From: CAXXOK01 sp964497495
GTDB lineage: Bacteria; Bacillota; Clostridia; Christensenellales; Aristaeellaceae
Direction: 5' to 3'
Length of the DNA stretch: 64,000 nt
Assembly (NCBI GenBank): GCA_964497495.1
Contig: CAZCCZ010000003.1
Coordinates: 1-64,000 of the forward strand
Shown here: positions 23,960 to 31,835 of the stretch, piece by piece
How positions within the stretch are numbered: position 1 is the first letter of the stretch
Layout: each line of letters begins with the position of its first letter
Program-made: the position numbers and the translations under genes
The notes under the pieces: generated by a model
Database searches by the model: none
The model's input: only the letters and a program-made list of their open reading frames with translations
Told to the model about the DNA's origin: nothing

Positions 23960-26911
23960 GTGAGCGACCGTATGCGCCCCATCCCTTTCCCGGAACTGAT
24001 GTCCCAGCTTCTGCACGAGTACCGGCGGGACGGCTCGGTATTCGGCGTGCGTTTGCCGTACCGTCACGAGAGCGGCAAGCGGCTGGAGCTTTTCGGGGAG
24101 AAACCGGAAACGCCCTTCGGCCCCGCGGCGGGCCCGCACACGCAGCTTGCGCAGAACCTGATCGCCGCGTACGCGGGCGGGGCGCGGTTTATGGAACTCA
24201 AAACCGTGCAAAAGCTGGACGGGGAGGATTTGCCCGTCGGCAAACCCTGCATTCTGGCGGAGGCCGAGGGCTACAACGTAGAATGGAGCACGGAGTTGAC
24301 CGTGCCCGAAGCGATGGACGAGTACGTGAAGGCGTGGTTCGCCCTGAAACTGATCAGCACCGTCTTCGGGCTGGGCGCGCGGGACGGCTTCGTGTTCAAC
24401 ATGAGCGTGGGGTACGACCTGGCGGGCATCCGCACGGAGAAGATCGACCGCTTCATCGAGGGCCTGAAGGACGCGCGCGAAACGCCCGTGTGGAAGGACT
24501 GCGCCGCGTGGACGAAGGAACGGCTTGCGGATTTCGAGGGCCTGACCGCCGGGGACGTGGACGCTTTCGACGCCCGGGTGTGCAAGAGCATCACCCTTTC
24601 CACCCTGCACGGCTGCCCGCCGGAGGAGATCGAACGCATCGCCGCGTACCTGATCCGGGAGAAGGGCCTGCATACGTTCGTGAAATGCAACCCCACGCTG
24701 CTCGGCTACGATTTCGCGCGTAAAACGCTGGATTCGCTGGGCTACGGGGACGTGGCCTTCGACGACCGCCATTTCAGGGGCGACCTGCAGTTCGCGGACG
24801 CCGTGCCAATGTTTACGCGGCTCCGGGCGCTGGCGCAGGCGAACGGGCTGCTGTTCGGCCTGAAGCTAAGCAACACCTTCCCGGTGCAGATCATACGCGG
24901 GGAGCTGCCGGGCGAGGAAATGTACATGAGCGGCAAGGCGCTCTGGCCGCTGACCGTTCATCTGGCGGAGAAGATCTCGAAGGCTTTCGACGGGCAGATG
25001 CGCGTCAGCTTCTCCGGCGGCGCGGACGAACGCAACGTCGCGGAACTGTTCGCCTGCGGCGTGTGGCCGGTCACGCTGGTGACCACGCTGCTGAAACCCG
25101 GCGGGTACAACCGCCTGCCTCCCATGGCGCGCGAGCTGGCCGCCATGGAATACCGCCCGTTCACCGGCGTGAATGTGGAAATGCTCTCCGCGTTGGCGGA
25201 AAAGAGTCTCGCCGACCCGCGCTACCGCCGCCCCCTCAAGCCGGACGCGCCCCACAAGAACGGCCGCGCGGTGCCGCTTACGGACTGCGCGCTGGCCCCC
25301 TGTTCGGACGCCTGCCCCATCCATCAGGATATTTCCGCCTATCTGGAGCTGGCGGTGCAGGGCCGCTACGCCGAGGCGCTCACCGTGATCTGCGATAAGA
25401 ACGCGCTGCCGTCCATCACCGGGAACATTTGCAACCACAGGTGCATGAACGGCTGCGTTCGCAACCAGTACGACGAATCCGTCCACATCCGCGAGGTGAA
25501 GCGCACGGTCGCCGAGAAGGGCTTCGAGCCCTATCTGGACGCGCTGGCCCCCGCGGGCGACCGCCCCGAGCGCGTGGCGGTGGTGGGCGGCGGCCCCGCC
25601 GGTATGGCAGTGGCCTTCTTCCTGGCGCGCACGGGCGCGAAGGTAACGATCTTTGAAGAAAAAGAAAGATTGGGCGGGCTGGTGCACAACGTGATCCCGG
25701 AGTTCCGCATCCCGTGCGAGGCCGTGGAGCGCGACGTGAAAATGCTTGAGAAGCTGGGCGTCGGCATCGTGCGCAATACCCGCGCGGAGACCGCGCAAAC
25801 GCTTCTGGAAAACGGCTTTACCCACGTGGCGCTGTGCGTGGGCGCGCAGGCGCGCGGCAAACTGGGTATCGAGGGGGAGCGTAACGCCCTCGCTTTTCTG
25901 GAACAGGCGAAGAAGTACCCGGATACGCTGGATATCGGCAGCCATGTGGTCGTCGCGGGCGCGGGGGACACCGCCATGGACGCGGCGCGCGCCGCCAAGC
26001 GTGTGCCGGGGGTACGGTCGGTGACCATCGTCTACCGCCGCACCAAACGGCAGATGCCCGCCGAAGAGGAGGAACTGGAGCTCGCGCTCTCGGAAGGAAT
26101 TGCGTTTCAGGAATTGCTGTCGCCCAAATCTCTTGCGGGCGGCACGCTGACCTGCGACCGTATGCGGCTGGGCGCGCCGGACGAGAGCGGCCGCCGCAGC
26201 CCGGAACCCACCGGCGAAACGGTCAATCTTCCCTGCGATTCGCTCATCGCCGCCGTGGGGGAGAAGCCCGACCCCGCCGTGCTTTTTGAGAACGGCGTGA
26301 ATCTGGACGCACGGGGCCGCGCGACGGCCCGCAAACAGAGCGAGCGCATTTTCGTTCTGGGGGACGCGCTGCGCGGCCCGGCCACCGTGGTGGAAGCCAT
26401 CGCGGACGCGCAGGCCACGGCGGAGGATATTCTGGGGCTGCACGCCGAAGCCTGCCAGCCCGAGACGCCCGCGGAAGAACTGTTGAAGCGCCGCGGCCCC
26501 ATGGCGGAAGCGGGCGCCCCGGAAGAAGAATTCCTGCGCTGCCTGGGTTGCGGCAAGGTTTGCCAGAACTGCGTGGACGTGTGCCCCAACCGCGCCAACG
26601 AAACCGTGTGGCTGGAGGGCAAACCGCAGGTGGTGCATATCGACGGCCGGTGCAACGAGTGCGGCAACTGCGCCTCCTTCTGCCCCTATCAGAGCGCGCC
26701 CTATCTGGACAAGCTCACGTATTTCGCCGACGAAAAAGCCTTCCGCGACAGCCGGAACCCCGGCTGGGCGATGCGGGAGGGCGGGAAGGCGCTCGTGCGG
26801 CTGGACGGCCGGGAGTTTACCGCGGCTTTGGACGACCCCGCCCTGCCCGCGGACGCGGCCGCGCTGATGCGGGAAACGATGAACCAAAAGCCGTGGCTGG
26901 TCAAGGCGTAA
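23960..26911 (+). CDS. ygfK: YgfK-type multidomain Fe-S/flavin oxidoreductase (putative selenate reductase subunit)
   Basis: This 983-residue protein has an N-terminal dihydroorotate-dehydrogenase-like barrel (to about residue 430, with STLHGCPPEEIERIAAYL and KLSNTFPVQI), then a glutamate-synthase-small-subunit-like module. In that module, CALAPCSDACPIHQ and CNHRCMNGCVRN bind Fe-S, VVGGGPAGMAVAFFLA binds FAD and VVAGAGDTAMDAARAAK binds NAD(P). A C-terminal ferredoxin domain carries CGKVCQNCVDVCP and CNECGNCASFCPYQ. It is annotated by homology as a selenate reductase subunit. In the urate cluster it probably reduces a purine ring or passes electrons to xdh-type partners. The GTG start at 23960 has a GAAGGAG site. 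Confidence 0.9.
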   Translation: MSDRMRPIPFPELMSQLLHEYRRDGSVFGVRLPYRHESGKRLELFGEKPETPFGPAAGPHTQLAQNLIAAYAGGARFMELKTVQKLDGEDLPVGKPCILAEAEGYNVEWSTELTVPEAMDEYVKAWFALKLISTVFGLGARDGFVFNMSVGYDLAGIRTEKIDRFIEGLKDARETPVWKDCAAWTKERLADFEGLTAGDVDAFDARVCKSITLSTLHGCPPEEIERIAAYLIREKGLHTFVKCNPTLLGYDFARKTLDSLGYGDVAFDDRHFRGDLQFADAVPMFTRLRALAQANGLLFGLKLSNTFPVQIIRGELPGEEMYMSGKALWPLTVHLAEKISKAFDGQMRVSFSGGADERNVAELFACGVWPVTLVTTLLKPGGYNRLPPMARELAAMEYRPFTGVNVEMLSALAEKSLADPRYRRPLKPDAPHKNGRAVPLTDCALAPCSDACPIHQDISAYLELAVQGRYAEALTVICDKNALPSITGNICNHRCMNGCVRNQYDESVHIREVKRTVAEKGFEPYLDALAPAGDRPERVAVVGGGPAGMAVAFFLARTGAKVTIFEEKERLGGLVHNVIPEFRIPCEAVERDVKMLEKLGVGIVRNTRAETAQTLLENGFTHVALCVGAQARGKLGIEGERNALAFLEQAKKYPDTLDIGSHVVVAGAGDTAMDAARAAKRVPGVRSVTIVYRRTKRQMPAEEEELELALSEGIAFQELLSPKSLAGGTLTCDRMRLGAPDESGRRSPEPTGETVNLPCDSLIAAVGEKPDPAVLFENGVNLDARGRATARKQSERIFVLGDALRGPATVVEAIADAQATAEDILGLHAEACQPETPAEELLKRRGPMAEAGAPEEEFLRCLGCGKVCQNCVDVCPNRANETVWLEGKPQVVHIDGRCNECGNCASFCPYQSAPYLDKLTYFADEKAFRDSRNPGWAMREGGKALVRLDGREFTAALDDPALPADAAALMRETMNQKPWLVKA

Positions 26912-26942
26912 ACACCGATTCCGAAGCGGGGAGGCGAAAGCG

Positions 26943-29498
26943 ATGTACCGGATGACCGTCAACGGCCTGTTCGTGCAAACGGAAAAGAACATGCCGCTGA
27001 TCGATTTTCTGCGGGACGAGCTTCGCCTGACCTCGGTCAAGAACGGCTGCGGCGAGGGCGCGTGCGGCGCGTGCACCGTTCTGGCGGACGGGAAAAAGCT
27101 GCGCGCTTGTCTGCTGACCACCGAAAAGGCGGACGGGCGGACAATCGTTACCGTGGAAGGGCTGTCCCCGCGGGAAAAGGACGTGTACGCCTACTGCTTC
27201 GCCGAGGCGGGAGCGGTGCAGTGCGGTTTTTGCATTCCCGGCATGGTGCTTTCCGCAAAGGCGCTGCTGGCCGAAACCCCGGCGCCTTCGCGCGCGGACG
27301 TGAAAAAGGCCATCCGCGGCAATATCTGCCGCTGCACCGGCTACCGGAAGATCGAGAACGCCATCCTGACGGCGGCGGACTTCTTCCGCGAGAACCGCGC
27401 GGTACCGCCCTCGCCGGAGGGCGGGCTGCTTGGGGAAAACCTGCACCGTGTGGACGCGAGGGAGAAAATACTGGGCACCGGCGTTTTCGCGGACGACATC
27501 GTTCTGCCGGGCATGATCTACGCCAAGGCCCTGCGCAGCCGATACCCGCGCGCGCGGGTGCTGAAAATCGACGTTTCCCGCGCCGAGAAGCACCCGGACG
27601 TGGTGCGCGTTCTGCTGGCAGGGGACGTGCCCTTTAACAAGACCGGCCATCTGATCCCGGACTGGGACGTGATGATCGCCGAAGGGGACGTGACCCGCTA
27701 CGTGGGGGACGCGCTGGCGCTGGTGGCCTGCCGCCACAAGGAAAAACTGGACGAAGCGCTGGCCCTGATCGACATCGAATACGAGGTGCTGACCCCCGTT
27801 ACCACGCCCGCCGAAGGGCTGGCCGAAAATGCGCCGTTGCTGCACGAAAGCGGCAACCTGCTGACCCGCCAACAGCTGAAACGCGGCGACGCGGACAAAG
27901 CAATCGCCGAGGCCGCGTATATCGTGACCACCCATTATTCCACCCCCATGACCGACCATGCCTTCATGGAGCCGGAATGCGCCGTGGCCGAGCCGGACGG
28001 GAACGGCGGCGTGATTTTGCACACCGGCTCCCAGTCCGTATACGACGAGCAGCGGGAGATCGCGCGGATGCTCAAACTGCCGCCGGAAAAGGTACGCTCC
28101 GTTTCCGCGCTGGTGGGCGGCGGCTTCGGCGGCAAGGAGGACATGAGCGTGCAGCACCACGCGGCGCTGATGGCGTGGGCCACGGGGCTGCCGGTGAAGG
28201 TGCGCTTTTCCAGGCAGGAAAGCCTGAACTGCCACGTGAAGCGCCACGCCATGGAAATGGACGTGACCACCGCCTGTGACAAAAACGGTAACCTGACGGC
28301 TATGAAGGCGCTGATCGTAAGCGACTGCGGGGCGTACGCGTCGCTAAGCGGCCCGGTGATCCAGCGCGCCTGCACGCACGCGGGCGGGCCCTACCGTTTC
28401 GACAACGTGGAGATCACCGGCCTTTCCGTGTACACCAACAACGTGCCCGCGGGCGCGTTCCGCGGCTTCGGCGTCACGCAGAGCTGCTTCGCGGGGGAAG
28501 TGAACCTGGACCTGCTGGCGGAAAAGGCGGGCATCTCCCCGTGGGAGATCCGCTATAAAAACGCCATCCGGCCCGGCGAGGTGCTGCCAAACGGGCAGAT
28601 CGCCGCCAAGGACACCGCTTACGCCGAGTGCCTGCTGGCCGTGAAGGACGCTTACGAAAGCAGCCCCTATGCGGGGCTGGCGGGCGCGATGAAGAACTCC
28701 GGCCTGGGCGTGGGCGTGCCGGATTTCGGCCGCGTGGCCGTGGAGGTGCGGGGCGGAATCGTGCATATCCGCACTTCCGCGGCGTGCATGGGGCAGGGAG
28801 TAAGCACCGTCTGCGTGCAGATGGTCTGCCAAACCACCGGCCTGCCGCCCTCCAAGGTGGTGCGGGACGTGCCGGATACGGGCGTAACACCCAATTCCGG
28901 CACATCCACCGCCAGCCGGCAGACGCTGTTCACCGGCGAGGCCGCGCGCCGCGCCGCGATCCAATTGGCAGAGGCCATGAGGGAAGCCGGATCGCTGGAA
29001 GCGCTGGAGGGCCGCAGTTATTACGCGGAGTTTACCTCGCCCACCGACCCCATGGGAAGCCCCAAGCCGAACCCGGTCAGCCACGTAGCCTACGGATACG
29101 CCGCGCACGTGGTGATACTGGACGAGCACAAGCGCGTTACGCGCGTGGTGGCCGTGCACGACGTGGGCCGCGTGGTGAACCCTAAAAGCTGCGAGGGCCA
29201 GGTGGAGGGCGGCGTGGTGATGGGGCTGGGCTACGCCTTCACCGAGGATTTTCCCATGGAAAACGGCTACCCTACGGCGACCTACGGCAAGCTGGGCCTG
29301 TGGCGCGCCACCGAAGCCCCGCCCATCGAAGTGCGCTTTGTGGAAAAGGGCAGCGACGACCAGTTCGCCTTCGGCGCCAAAGGCATCGGGGAGATCAGCG
29401 CCATACCCACCGCGCCCGCGGCGGCGCACGCCTGCATGCGGGTGGACGGAAAGCTGCGCAACCGGTTGCCCCTGGAGGATACGGCTTATCGGAAATGA
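26943..29498 (+). CDS. xdhD: Fused selenium-dependent-type xanthine dehydrogenase (XdhD-like)
   Basis: This single 851-residue chain joins a 2Fe-2S domain to a molybdenum-binding domain. The N-terminal motifs CGEGACGACTVLADG and CGFCIPGMVLSA with ICRCTGYRKI cover about residues 1-150. The rest has GGGFGGKEDM, AGAFRGFGVTQSCFAGE, CMGQGVSTVCVQM and the catalytic-Glu segment FGAKGIGEISAIPTAPA. Length and order match the selenium-dependent xanthine dehydrogenase/XdhD family, whose molybdenum centre carries a labile selenium atom. It has no FAD domain, so electrons may leave through YgfK, encoded 31 bp upstream. It is the last gene of the cluster. Confidence 0.9.
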   Translation: MYRMTVNGLFVQTEKNMPLIDFLRDELRLTSVKNGCGEGACGACTVLADGKKLRACLLTTEKADGRTIVTVEGLSPREKDVYAYCFAEAGAVQCGFCIPGMVLSAKALLAETPAPSRADVKKAIRGNICRCTGYRKIENAILTAADFFRENRAVPPSPEGGLLGENLHRVDAREKILGTGVFADDIVLPGMIYAKALRSRYPRARVLKIDVSRAEKHPDVVRVLLAGDVPFNKTGHLIPDWDVMIAEGDVTRYVGDALALVACRHKEKLDEALALIDIEYEVLTPVTTPAEGLAENAPLLHESGNLLTRQQLKRGDADKAIAEAAYIVTTHYSTPMTDHAFMEPECAVAEPDGNGGVILHTGSQSVYDEQREIARMLKLPPEKVRSVSALVGGGFGGKEDMSVQHHAALMAWATGLPVKVRFSRQESLNCHVKRHAMEMDVTTACDKNGNLTAMKALIVSDCGAYASLSGPVIQRACTHAGGPYRFDNVEITGLSVYTNNVPAGAFRGFGVTQSCFAGEVNLDLLAEKAGISPWEIRYKNAIRPGEVLPNGQIAAKDTAYAECLLAVKDAYESSPYAGLAGAMKNSGLGVGVPDFGRVAVEVRGGIVHIRTSAACMGQGVSTVCVQMVCQTTGLPPSKVVRDVPDTGVTPNSGTSTASRQTLFTGEAARRAAIQLAEAMREAGSLEALEGRSYYAEFTSPTDPMGSPKPNPVSHVAYGYAAHVVILDEHKRVTRVVAVHDVGRVVNPKSCEGQVEGGVVMGLGYAFTEDFPMENGYPTATYGKLGLWRATEAPPIEVRFVEKGSDDQFAFGAKGIGEISAIPTAPAAAHACMRVDGKLRNRLPLEDTAYRK

Positions 29499-29526
29499 GA
29501 TTGGATGCCTACGCGATGGGGGAACC

Positions 29527-29580
29527 GCGCCTGCGGGCGCGGGCAGGGGCTTTTTGTTCGCCCCTGCGCCCTTCGGGCCT
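29527..29580 (+). repeat. GC-rich palindromic repeat, copy C
   Basis: GCGCCTGCGGGCGCGGG is followed by CAGGGGC-TTTTTGTTC-GCCCCTG (7-bp perfect stem) and GCCCTTCGGGCC (a second stem). It lies 29 bp after the xdhD stop and may double as a transcript end. Confidence 0.65.
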
Positions 29581-29911
29581 GCGATCGGATCGGGACGCGA
29601 AACCTGGAGTACGGGAGATAGCCGTCTGGCCAACCCTCGAGGGAGCCCCACCCCGTGAGCAACCGCATGCGAAGAAAACTCGCGGGCAGGCGAGGCTTGC
29701 TACTGCGCGTGAGGCGAAAGTATAAAGACATGTTGAACGAGAGGGCTTCACATCACTTGTGAGACATAAGCTTCGGGTGTGCCGTTAATAAGTATTCATG
29801 GCTATGCAGATACCTCGAGAACGGTAGGCTTCATCTTTCATCCGGTCTCGGAGAATGCGATCAGTTAAACGGAGCCGACCTATTCTTTCGACCCTATTGG
29901 AGGCGGGAACG
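29581..29911. other. Unassigned region before the ModE-like gene
   Basis: This is 331 bp without a supported gene. A 31-codon frame starting at 29667 (MRRKLAGRRGLL...) has no ribosome site and is probably chance. Base composition drops from GC-rich to mixed after 29700. The sequence is rich in short inverted repeats (for example TCACATCACTTGTGA), but I cannot assign an RNA family or mobile element. Confidence 0.4.
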
Positions 29912-30259
29912 ATGGGTAAGACCCCCCTGCATTGCGGCATAACGCTTCGGCTGTACCGGGAGGAGAAGGTGTTCGGCCCCGGCGTGGCGGAACTGCTGGA
30001 GACGGTTCGGGACACCCGCAGCCTCCGTTCCGCCGCCATGCGCATGGATATGGCCTATTCCAAGGCGTGGAAGGTGATCAAAGCCGCCGAAAAGGGGTTG
30101 GGCTACCCGCTGCTGGACACCGCCACAGGCGGCAGGCAGGGGGGCGGGGCGACGCTAACCCCCGAGGCGGAAAGCCTGATCGAACGGTTCCGCGCTTTCG
30201 AGAAGGAGAGTAAAGAAGCGGTGGAGGCCGCCTACGCGCGTTATTTTCCGGAAAGCTGA
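29912..30259 (+). CDS. ModE-type winged-helix regulator (DNA-binding domain only)
   Basis: This 115-residue protein matches the N-terminal LysR/ModE-like winged helix: LYREEKVFGPGVAELLETVRDTRSLRSAAMRMDMAYSKAWKVIKAAEKGLGYPLLD, then a wing GGRQGGGATLTPEAE. It lacks the molybdate-binding (TOBE/MOP) domains of full ModE, so if it senses molybdate it must do so another way. The ATG at 29912 follows GGAGG by 8 bp; a longer in-frame start is unsupported. Coming right after the molybdoenzyme cluster, it is a good candidate regulator of it. Confidence 0.8.
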   Translation: MGKTPLHCGITLRLYREEKVFGPGVAELLETVRDTRSLRSAAMRMDMAYSKAWKVIKAAEKGLGYPLLDTATGGRQGGGATLTPEAESLIERFRAFEKESKEAVEAAYARYFPES

Positions 30260-30308
30260 AAGATACCGGCTATAACACGAAAAACCCCGGCGATCGCCGC
30301 CGGTTGAC

Positions 30309-30333
30309 GCCGCCGTTGGAGCACGGCGGCTTT
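30309..30333 (+). terminator. Terminator after the ModE-like gene
   Basis: The stem GCCGCCGT (30309-30316) / ACGGCGGC (30323-30330) has a 6-nt loop and is followed by TTTCCT. Confidence 0.6.
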
Positions 30334-30371
30334 CCTATGCTCTTTTGCATGTTCCCATTCGCGTATTCTTT

Positions 30372-30402
30372 CCGTTCCGGCGGCTCCTGCCCGCCGGAAC
30401 GG
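30372..30402. terminator. Perfect 12-bp hairpin between convergent genes
   Basis: CCGTTCCGGCGG (30372-30383) pairs with CCGCCGGAACGG (30391-30402). It lies 4 bp past the stop of the minus-strand peptidase gene and about 110 bp past the plus-strand regulator. It has no T tract, so it is probably a 3'-end stabiliser or a weak bidirectional terminator. Confidence 0.5.
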
Positions 30403-30406
30403 CAGG

Positions 30407-31426
30407 CTATAACTCATCCAGCACGGTATGCAACAGCAAAGAATAGATCTGCAAATGGTTGAGCACCCGGCCCGGAAAAGGCTCCTCTACGAACGCGAGG
30501 GTGTCCTTGTCCGTATGCAGGATGGTTCCGGCCTCGGCCGTTTCGGTACGCTCGCCGTAGTATCCGTTCATATCCGGGATTTCCCAGTTCGTCGCCTCAA
30601 AATACGCGTAGGGGATGCCGACGGCCGCAAAATCCACGAAGTCTCCCCACGGGCCCGCGGCGGGAGAAGGATACTTCGGCGTATCGGTGCCCGGCGCGGG
30701 ATGGTCGAACGTCCAGGGCGAAACGCGAATGTCCAGCCCCAGCCGCAAGCCGGTACCGTAGAACAGGTCGAAGGCCTCCAGCTGATTCACCGTTCGGCTG
30801 GCTGTGTCCGCTACGCCCCCGTACAGCGTGCAATAGTCTCCGGATGTGATCGAATCGACGTTCAGGTAAAACAGGATGTTCCAGATTTCTTCCTGCGTAA
30901 GGTTATCCACGTAGGCTTCCGATCCGCGCATGCCCACCTCCTCGGCGCCCCAGAAAGCGATTACGATCGTATACGGCAGATCGTCCGCGGCGGCCAGATC
31001 GTGCGCGATTTCCAGCAACAAAGCGACGCCGGAGCCGTTGTCCCCCGTTCCGCTGCCGTCGTAATGCGCGCCGATGACGACGCTTTGCGCGGACTGGCCC
31101 GGAAGGGTGACGGTAATGTTTTCCGATAGAAAGTCTTTGTGATTCAAAGTAAAAATGAAGCTGAAACGATCGAGCCGCGCGTCGTCATATCCAAATTCCA
31201 CAAGCTCCGCCGTAATCCAGCCCTGTATCGCTTCACTCAGCCCGTCGTCCGTACAATAGCGATAGCAATAATCTCGGTCGATTTGTTGAAGATATCCGTA
31301 GGCCAACCGTCCGTAATGACCGAAATCCACTGGGGAAGCCGTTTTCGTTGCGAAGGCTGAACCCGGACATAGCGCGAAGATCGCCGAAAGGAAGAACGAC
31401 GCGAACAGACAAAGCCGTTTCCTCAT
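30407..31426 (-). CDS. Secreted M28-family metallopeptidase
   Basis: This 339-residue protein (start chosen at MRKRLCLF, 31426) has a Sec signal peptide of about 27 residues (ending near AFA-TK) and an M28 aminopeptidase/PA-associated zinc domain. Di-zinc site motifs are IGAHYDGSGTGDNGSGVALLLE (His, Asp), AFWGAEEVGMRGS (catalytic Glu and metal Glu), LNVDSI (Asp) and, downstream, a GIPYAYFEATNWE segment. It probably removes N-terminal residues from peptides outside the membrane. An in-frame ATG 17 codons upstream (31477) precedes the signal peptide with a polar stretch and is less likely. Confidence 0.85.
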   Translation of the reverse strand: MRKRLCLFASFFLSAIFALCPGSAFATKTASPVDFGHYGRLAYGYLQQIDRDYCYRYCTDDGLSEAIQGWITAELVEFGYDDARLDRFSFIFTLNHKDFLSENITVTLPGQSAQSVVIGAHYDGSGTGDNGSGVALLLEIAHDLAAADDLPYTIVIAFWGAEEVGMRGSEAYVDNLTQEEIWNILFYLNVDSITSGDYCTLYGGVADTASRTVNQLEAFDLFYGTGLRLGLDIRVSPWTFDHPAPGTDTPKYPSPAAGPWGDFVDFAAVGIPYAYFEATNWEIPDMNGYYGERTETAEAGTILHTDKDTLAFVEEPFPGRVLNHLQIYSLLLHTVLDEL

Positions 31427-31835
31427 GCCGCGACCGCCTTTCTGTCCGTTCCGAGGTCCATGCCGCCAAAAGCGCATCGTCCGTTCGCGCCCGATCCGTT
31501 CGGTTCATACGGCTACGGGGCAATTCTGTTTTGGGGAAAATCTGTCGCAGGGGCCGGGCCTGAGCTGAATATGAGGACTTCAGTTTTGCGAATGCTCGCC
31601 GAAGAAAGGTACGGAGGCAGGGATTTCCTTTATTATAGAATTCGGAACGCCGGGGTGTCAACCGAAAGAGGGTTTCGCTACGTCAGAGAAACGCGTCGGG
31701 CAAACCGACGGTTGAGCGTACGGTTATCCCTGCGTTTAATATCAGGGGATTGGGCCGGTTCGTTTTATTCTATCCGCACAGGCACGGCAGATCGCGGCAT
31801 CGCAGACCGTCTTTCCGTCGGGCCCGGGTATCCGA
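31427..31835. other. Intergenic region with the M28 promoter and long leader
   Basis: 409 bp without a convincing gene. It holds the minus-strand promoter at 31632-31661, which gives a leader of about 200 nt before the peptidase. Nearer 31836 is a weak inverted repeat (CGTCGG/CCGACG around 31699-31720) that might end the large minus-strand operon. Confidence 0.5.
31632..31661 (-). promoter_or_regulatory. Promoter of the M28 peptidase gene
   Basis: Read on the minus strand: TTGACA (31661-31656), 18 bp, TATAAT (31637-31632). Confidence 0.7.

Noticed and set aside
22829..27121. Minus-strand frames of 647 and 751 codons
   Set aside because: They are antisense to ssnA, ygfK and xdhD; composition is typical of reverse-frame shadows.
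29640..29911. Group II intron fragment
   Set aside because: A few short words looked intron-like, but no reverse-transcriptase coding or convincing catalytic-domain hairpin is present.
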